Below are positions 62,431-64,000 of a stretch of 64,000 bases of DNA, one piece after another (within the stretch, counting starts at the first letter, position 1; every line of letters starts with the position of its first letter). Source of the DNA: Nocardioides cavernae (GTDB taxonomy: Bacteria; Actinomycetota; Actinomycetes; Propionibacteriales; Nocardioidaceae); NCBI RefSeq assembly GCF_013410035.1, contig NZ_JACCBW010000002.1:930001-994000 (forward strand). Reading direction: 5' to 3'. The notes beneath the pieces were generated by a model, which searched no databases, had not been told where the DNA came from, and saw nothing but the letters and a program-made list of their open reading frames with translations. Position numbers and translations under genes: made by a program.

Positions 62431-63992
62431 GAGGAGCCCCCGGACCGGGCGCCCTGCTGGGACCTGTCCCGCGGGCGTACGTCCGGCTCCGGAGCGCCGC
62501 CGGTCTCCTCGCGCAGCGCCTTGATCCAGCACCAGGCGACACCGACGAGCACGAACGTGAAGGGCACCGAGCCGAGCACCGCCGCCTGCTGGAGCGCGGT
62601 GAGCCCACCGACGAGCAGCATCGCGCACGCGATGCCGCCCATGAGCAGGCCGAGCACCACGACGACGAACCTGGAGGGGTTGATCGAGCCGCGCGAGGCC
62701 ATGGTGGCCATCACGACCGAGGCGGCGTCCGCGCCGCTGATGAAGAACAGGGCGATGAGGACGATGCACAGACCGGTGCTGATGACCGGCAGCGGCAGCA
62801 CGTCGAGGGCCGTGAACAGCGACAGCTCGGGGGTGGAGAGGGAGCCGACGATGTCCGCCTTGCCCGAGCGCTGCAGCTCGATGCCCGTGCCGCCGACGAT
62901 CGCGAACCAGAGGAAGCCGAAGCCGGTCGGGGCCGCCGCCACCCCGATGACGAACTCGCGGATCGTCCGGCCGCGGGAGATCCGGGCGACGAACATCCCG
63001 ACGAAGGGCGCCCACGAGACCCACCAGGCCCAGTAGAAGATCGTCCAGCCCGCCATCCACTGCTCGTCGCCGACGCCGGTCTGCAGCGACATCGGCAGCA
63101 CCTGCAGGACGTAGTTGCCGATCGACTCGATGCCCTGGGAGATCACCAGCACCGTCGACCCGCCGACGACGAGGAAGAAGAGGAACAGCCCGATGGTGGC
63201 GAAGGCGCCGAGGTTGGCGAGGAAGTTGATGCCCTTCTCCACCCCGGACGTCGCCGACACCACGAAGAGCAGCGTGACCACGACGATGATCGTGACCGCG
63301 ACGGCGTTGGACTTGGGCACGTCGAGGAGGTAGTTGAGCCCGCTGTTGAGCTGCAGCCCGTTGAGGCCGAGCGCGGTGGCCGTGCCGAACAGCGTCGCCA
63401 CGATGGCCAACGCGTCGATGAGCCGGCCGACCGGGCGGTTGGACGCGTCGGGGCCGAGGACCGGCGTGAAGGTCGAGCTGACCAGGACGGGCAACCCCCT
63501 GCGGAAGCTGAAGTAGGCCATCGCGCCGCCCATGACGGCGTACATCGCCCAGCCGTTGAAGCCCCAGTGGAAGTAGGTGTAGCGCAGTGCCACCAGCGCG
63601 GCCGCCTCCGACTCCGGCTCGGCGAGGCCGTGCGGCGGGGAGGTCCAGTGCGAGACGGGCTCGGTGATGCCGTAGAACAGCAGCCCGGCCCCGAGCCCGG
63701 CGGCGAACATCATCGAGACCCACGAGAACGTGCCGAACTCGGGCCGGGAGTCGTCGGGGCCGAGCCGCAGCCGGCCCCACGGGTGCAGCACCAGGAAGAT
63801 GCACAGCACCAGCACCGAGAACGCGATCAGCACGAACACCCAGCCGAAGTTGCCGATCACCCAGCCGAGGGCGGTGCCCATCACCGAGCCCAGGCTGGCG
63901 GGGCCGAGCAGCCCCCAGCCGACGAAGGCGGCGATCAGGAGGGCGGAGCCCCAGAAGACCACGGGGTCGACGTCCTTGAGGGTGCGCTTCAC
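62427..63992 (-). CDS. BCCT-family betaine/carnitine/choline transporter
   Basis: The 521-residue protein has 12 helices and BCCT motifs: FAAGLGAGLLFYGITEPVSH in helix 3, and the conserved WTIFYWAWWVSWAPFVGMFV segment followed by ARISRGRTIREF. In the glycine-rich helix 3 segment the BetP-like G-M-G is replaced by A-G-L-G, so substrate or coupling ion could differ. Imports compatible solutes. The binding-lipoprotein gene overlaps its stop codon. Its own promoter lies beyond the window edge. Confidence 0.92.
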   Translation of the reverse strand: MKRTLKDVDPVVFWGSALLIAAFVGWGLLGPASLGSVMGTALGWVIGNFGWVFVLIAFSVLVLCIFLVLHPWGRLRLGPDDSRPEFGTFSWVSMMFAAGLGAGLLFYGITEPVSHWTSPPHGLAEPESEAAALVALRYTYFHWGFNGWAMYAVMGGAMAYFSFRRGLPVLVSSTFTPVLGPDASNRPVGRLIDALAIVATLFGTATALGLNGLQLNSGLNYLLDVPKSNAVAVTIIVVVTLLFVVSATSGVEKGINFLANLGAFATIGLFLFFLVVGGSTVLVISQGIESIGNYVLQVLPMSLQTGVGDEQWMAGWTIFYWAWWVSWAPFVGMFVARISRGRTIREFVIGVAAAPTGFGFLWFAIVGGTGIELQRSGKADIVGSLSTPELSLFTALDVLPLPVISTGLCIVLIALFFISGADAASVVMATMASRGSINPSRFVVVVLGLLMGGIACAMLLVGGLTALQQAAVLGSVPFTFVLVGVAWCWIKALREETGGAPEPDVRPRDRSQQGARSGGSS

Positions 63993-64000
63993 GTGGTCTC

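Overview
The window is a very GC-rich, densely packed actinobacterial chromosome segment. Gene content and order (perM-purN-purH-folD-DUF3017, trpS next to a YihY/BrkB gene, monomeric icd, a B. subtilis-like sdhCAB beside a mycobacterial Sdh1-like operon, F420-type oxidoreductase, BCCT transporter) suggest Nocardioides or a close Nocardioidaceae relative. That assignment is inferred from gene content, not from a marker search. No rRNA or tRNA gene, prophage or recognisable insertion sequence was seen.

Layout. 1-9.9 kb: the end of an acyl-CoA dehydrogenase, an LLM oxidoreductase behind a 19-bp operator-like palindrome, a heterodimeric ABC exporter with strongly asymmetric ATP sites, a YbaK deacylase, a GDPD phosphodiesterase and a class V aminotransferase-fold protein. 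9.9-13.6 kb: a LiaF/PspC envelope-stress module (PspC-LiaF-like protein, small membrane protein, PspC-histidine kinase, LuxR-type regulator). 13.6-21.1 kb: amino-acid permease with universal stress protein, UvrD/PcrA helicase, a palindromic repeat array, M23 peptidase, photolyase. 21.2-23.3 kb: sucCD. 23.3-26.8 kb: a duplicated-domain lipoprotein and a sigma-factor/transmembrane/sensor fusion. 26.9-33.0 kb: perM, a YibE/F protein, purN, a ZTP riboswitch, purH, folD, DUF3017. 33.1-39.7 kb: mdh, a lipoprotein, an aquaporin with a Gln/Pro tail, icd, an MFS exporter. 39.7-41.7 kb: a 53-residue protein, and a SigE-type sigma factor with an Asp-box membrane partner. 41.8-48.2 kb: LacI-controlled sugar ABC importer and a divergent glycogen-debranching-type glucosidase. 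48.2-53.4 kb: secreted lipase, trpS, 2H phosphoesterase, YihY protein, a PD-(D/E)XK-like nuclease. 53.8-61 kb: two different succinate dehydrogenase operons back to back. 61-64 kb: Hsp20, then a betaine-type binding lipoprotein translationally coupled to a BCCT transporter.

Functional theme. The window holds much of the second half of the TCA cycle (icd, sucCD, two sdh operons, mdh), purine/one-carbon synthesis under ZTP control, and several envelope or stress sensing units.

Most unusual signal. A family of 50-bp imperfect palindromes (20-bp arms, 10-bp centre) occurs 12 times: six copies after the helicase gene (mostly 62-bp period), five after a nuclease-like gene (exact 72-bp period), and one inverted copy just upstream of that nuclease gene. 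The nuclease gene is therefore bracketed by oppositely oriented copies, and its stop codon lies inside the first downstream copy. This resembles the layout of REP palindromes around RAYT transposases, but with a different enzyme family. A second window-wide pattern is a TAnnnT hexamer 6-9 nt before the start codon of about a dozen genes, the expected layout of leaderless actinobacterial transcripts.
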